Assembly (NCBI GenBank): GCA_020024215.1
Contig: JAHHUC010000071.1
Location: 1-8,416, forward strand
Source of the DNA: Oscillospiraceae bacterium
Lineage (GTDB): Bacteria; Bacillota; Clostridia; Oscillospirales; Ruminococcaceae
Direction: 5' to 3'
Length of the DNA: 8,416 bases
Below the pieces are notes generated by a model, which was not told the origin of the DNA, did not search any database, and saw only the letters and a program-made list of their open reading frames with translations. Position 1 is the stretch's first letter, and each line of letters starts with the position of its first letter. Below, piece by piece: positions 6,914-8,416 of this stretch. The position numbers and the translations under genes were made by a program.

Positions 6914-6950
6914 AAAAACAGCATTGGCAACAAGAGCCAATGCTGTTTTT
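6914..6950. terminator. Bidirectional intrinsic terminator
   Basis: A 15-bp perfect inverted repeat, left arm 6914-6928 and right arm 6936-6950, with a 7-nt loop. The GC-rich core (CAGCATTGGC) is flanked by A5 on one side and T5 on the other, so it can form a hairpin followed by a U-run in either direction. It lies 14 bp after the PLP gene stop and 64 bp beyond the stop of the convergent small membrane gene, so it should end both transcripts. Confidence 0.93.
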
Positions 6951-7013
6951 GCATATATCTACAAGCTTTCTTTCTCACCAAACTATGAGACAGTTTCTTT
7001 TATTATATTCCTT

Positions 7014-7340
7014 TTATGACATAATCAAAAAATATGTACCTGCAAGCAGCAGAACAATAAAGAATACCACTGCCAATACAGCATACCATTTAATAGCATG
7101 AGGCTTATTATCTTCATCCCCGGAGGCTGTTTTGTTCTTTATCAGCATTTTTGCAAGGCTTTCGGCAAAAATGGCAATACAGACTATAAATCCGGGAAAG
7201 GGATTATATTTTTCTCCATTATAAAGAGTCTGCCAGCAATTATAAATGGTCCACAGCGACAATATAAAAATTGTGATTTTATAGCTTATCTCTCTTGCCT
7301 GCAATGAAATGATTTTTTCCCTATTATCTTTGCTCAGCAT
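7014..7340 (-). CDS. Small three-helix membrane protein of unknown function
   Basis: A 108-residue protein whose family I do not recognise with certainty. A charged N-terminus (MLSKDNREKIISLQARE) is followed by three hydrophobic segments: about residues 19-38, 49-67 and 84-106. A polar loop at 68-83 (IKNKTASGDEDNKPHA) separates the last two. The layout resembles small clostridial membrane proteins such as those grouped as DUF6442, but that similarity is only by general shape. ATG at 7340 is chosen because GGAGG (7354-7350) lies 9 nt upstream; a longer TTG-started version from 7370 would place the Shine-Dalgarno sequence inside the coding region. Its own strong promoter lies at 7415-7387. It is divergent from padR across a 238-bp gap, an arrangement often seen for genes controlled by a neighbouring repressor, though no operator was identified. 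Confidence 0.75.
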   Translation of the reverse strand: MLSKDNREKIISLQAREISYKITIFILSLWTIYNCWQTLYNGEKYNPFPGFIVCIAIFAESLAKMLIKNKTASGDEDNKPHAIKWYAVLAVVFFIVLLLAGTYFLIMS

Positions 7341-7386
7341 CCACAATCGCCTCCAATATGTCAAAATCAAGAAAATATTTTACTTA

Positions 7387-7415
7387 ATTATATATTACTG
7401 AGTGATCCTTTTCAA
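7387..7415 (-). promoter_or_regulatory. Strong sigma-A promoter for the small membrane protein gene
   Basis: On the minus strand TTGAAA (7415-7410) is followed after exactly 17 nt by a perfect TATAAT (7392-7387). Transcription would start near 7380, giving a leader of about 40 nt. This supports the reality of the small downstream gene. Confidence 0.8.
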
Positions 7416-7512
7416 TAGTTGAGTCAAAGCGAAATTAAAAAGCATAGGGTTAAAGCATATTAGCGGCGGTTTTATTTCCCATATATTCTGCAAATAAAAA
7501 TCATTTTACTTA

Positions 7513-7541
7513 TTGACATATAATATTATTTGATTTATAAT
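7513..7541 (+). promoter_or_regulatory. Perfect-consensus sigma-A promoter of the padR-HAAS operon
   Basis: TTGACA (7513-7518) and TATAAT (7536-7541) are both exact consensus boxes with the optimal 17-nt spacing. The spacer contains an 8-bp palindrome, TAATATTA (7521-7528), and the region is almost pure A/T. A promoter this strong ahead of a repressor gene is normally held down by the repressor, so autoregulation by PadR is likely. The operator itself is not proven. Confidence 0.88.
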
Positions 7542-7563
7542 ATAGTAAAATAAAAAATAATAT

Positions 7564-7572
7564 AAAGGAGGT
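7564..7572 (+). promoter_or_regulatory. Full-length Shine-Dalgarno sequence of padR
   Basis: AAAGGAGGT is perfectly complementary to the 16S rRNA tail and lies about 7 nt before a GTG start (7579). The strong site compensates for the weaker GTG codon and settles the start. Confidence 0.88.
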
Positions 7573-7578
7573 AACAGC

Positions 7579-7893
7579 GTGGGCTTCCAAATAGGCGGAG
7601 CAATTCTGGATTTTGTGGTTTTAAGCATTTTGAAGCGAAAAGATGAATATGGATATATTCTTACACAAGAAGTAAAAGATATCTTGGATGTGTCTGAAAC
7701 TTCCATGTATCCTGCTTTGAAAAGACTTCAAAAGATAGGGTTTTTGGACACATATGATATGTCCCATCAAGGACGCAATCGCAGGTATTATAAAATAACA
7801 CCGCAAGGACAGGCAGCACTAACAGATTATATTACACACTGGAAGAGTTTTAAGCAAAAAATGGATTCTTTAACGGAGGAAAGCAGTATATGA
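7579..7893 (+). CDS. PadR-family transcriptional repressor (short, PadR-s2 type)
   Basis: A 104-residue winged-helix DNA-binding protein. Visible PadR features are an N-terminal helix with ILDFVVLSILKRKDEYGYIL (9-28), the recognition region with SETSMYPALKRLQKIGFL (39-56), and the wing plus following helix, GRNRRYYKITPQGQAAL (65-81). The last helix (about 82-98) is short, as expected for the dimerising helix of the small subtype. PadR-s2 proteins act as dimeric repressors, usually of their own operon and of membrane or transport genes nearby. The GTG start is set by the strong Shine-Dalgarno sequence. Its stop overlaps the ATG of the next gene (ATGA), so the HAAS protein is co-translated. The inducing signal cannot be told from the sequence. 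Confidence 0.95.
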   Translation: MGFQIGGAILDFVVLSILKRKDEYGYILTQEVKDILDVSETSMYPALKRLQKIGFLDTYDMSHQGRNRRYYKITPQGQAALTDYITHWKSFKQKMDSLTEESSI

Positions 7894-8416
7894 CAATAGA
7901 AAAATATTTTGAAGAATTGAGCAAATGCCTCAAGGACTTATCCGATGAGGAAATAAATGAAGCCCTTAAATTCTACAAAGAATATGCAGATGAAGCAGGC
8001 TTTGTTTCATACGAGGATTTGGAGGCGCATTTTGGAAATCCTCAGGAACTGTCATCTAAGATACATGCAGAAACAGCATTCAAGGTTGCAAAACAAAATC
8101 ATTCCACTGTTAAAGGTGCGGGAAAATCATTTTTTGCAGTTTTGCTGGCAATATTCTCTCTCCCGCTCACTTTTCCGCTGGTAATAGCAGTATCAGTGTT
8201 CGCTTTCACTATTTTCATAATTTTAGTTGTCACCTTGTTTGTGGGAGTAATTTTGATTTTTGTATTTGGAGCAGTGGCAATTTACCTGTTGGCAAGAGTT
8301 TTTTCCGGAATTATGCTGCCCCTGCCATTCCTCATGCTTAAAAGCATAGGCGCAGCATTTGTTTTGATTGGACTTTCTGTGCTGGTATTCTTTGCTTTAA
8401 AAGCATTGTTAAAAAC
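7890..8416 (+). CDS. HAAS-domain/DUF1700 membrane protein, 3' end beyond the window
   Basis: The first 175 codons are present and the frame is open to the right edge. Residues 1-65 form the cytoplasmic HAAS-type helical domain found beside PadR regulators (MTIEKYFEELSKCLKDLSDEE, then EALKFYKEYADEAG and AHFGNPQELSSKI, where the F-G-N-P-x-E-L pattern is typical). From residue 80 on the protein is very hydrophobic, with probable membrane segments at about 81-108, 109-136 and 150-173. DUF1700 partners are thought to relay a membrane or envelope signal to the PadR repressor; the mechanism is not established. The ATG at 7890 overlaps the padR stop and has GGAGG at 7875-7879, 10 nt upstream. Genes further right, often DUF4097 proteins in such loci, are outside the window. 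Confidence 0.88.
   Translation, partial: MTIEKYFEELSKCLKDLSDEEINEALKFYKEYADEAGFVSYEDLEAHFGNPQELSSKIHAETAFKVAKQNHSTVKGAGKSFFAVLLAIFSLPLTFPLVIAVSVFAFTIFIILVVTLFVGVILIFVFGAVAIYLLARVFSGIMLPLPFLMLKSIGAAFVLIGLSVLVFFALKALLK

Larger units (their letters stand above)
358..6950 (+). other. Predicted six-gene transcription unit: MscS channel, murD, M42, M42-like, GNAT, PLP lyase
   Basis: All six genes share one strand. The gaps are 24 bp, 10 bp, a 4-bp overlap, 2 bp and 35 bp. A good promoter sits only at the upstream end and an intrinsic terminator only at the downstream end. Weak internal promoters cannot be excluded, particularly for murD, which is essential in most bacteria. Confidence 0.7.

Noticed and set aside
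6951..7013. Possible small gene between terminator and the convergent gene
   Set aside because: Only 63 bp with no start, ribosome site or structure; treated as spacer.
7098..7307. Plus-strand open frame opposite the small membrane protein
   Set aside because: No promoter or ribosome binding site was seen. The minus-strand frame has both, plus coherent membrane segments.
7439..7459. Direct repeat AAAGCATA, twice with 13-bp period
   Set aside because: Only two short copies in A/T-rich DNA, not placed at either promoter box; likely chance.
7957..8184. Plus-strand open frame within the HAAS gene
   Set aside because: The frame starting at 7890 has a ribosome binding site, overlaps padR in the standard way and carries HAAS features; this one does not.

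Overview
The window looks like a chromosomal segment of a low-GC Gram-positive anaerobe, most likely a gut-type member of the class Clostridia (Ruminococcaceae/Oscillospiraceae-like). The evidence is AT-rich DNA, strong AGGAGG ribosome binding sites, consensus sigma-A promoters, a clostridial-style MurD, and a PadR/HAAS-DUF1700 pair. The genus cannot be fixed from the sequence alone. No phage, transposon, CRISPR, tRNA or rRNA signal was seen.

Layout. (1) Positions 1-232, minus strand: the N-terminus of a UvrD/PcrA-type superfamily 1 helicase that runs off the left edge. (2) Positions 233-374: a divergent promoter region serving the helicase and the next operon. (3) Positions 375-6900, plus strand: six tightly packed genes that look like one operon: an MscS-type channel, murD, an M42 metallo-aminopeptidase, a second M42-fold protein that has lost nearly all of its metal ligands, a GNAT acetyltransferase, and a PLP enzyme of the methionine gamma-lyase/'aluminium resistance' (YnbB-like) family. 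Intergenic distances run from a 4-bp overlap to 35 bp. The operon ends in a 15-bp perfect hairpin at 6914-6950. (4) Positions 7014-7340, minus strand: a small three-helix membrane protein of unknown function, convergent with the operon and sharing its bidirectional terminator. (5) Positions 7341-7578: a divergent regulatory region holding a strong minus-strand promoter and a perfect-consensus plus-strand promoter. (6) Positions 7579-8416, plus strand: a PadR-family repressor overlapping a HAAS/DUF1700 membrane protein that runs off the right edge.

How the genes may work together. The operon joins cell-wall precursor synthesis (MurD), osmotic safety (MscS), cytoplasmic peptide turnover (M42) and amino-acid metabolism (PLP lyase). 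All of these are housekeeping roles, but no single pathway links them in an obvious way. The PadR/HAAS pair is the usual arrangement in Firmicutes for envelope-stress or metabolite-responsive modules, and its target genes probably lie beyond the right edge.

The most interesting item is the tandem M42 pair. An enzyme with all its metal ligands is translationally coupled to a same-length homologue whose active site is dismantled, which suggests a pseudoenzyme partner. I did not find convincing evidence for a wholly new multi-gene system in this window.
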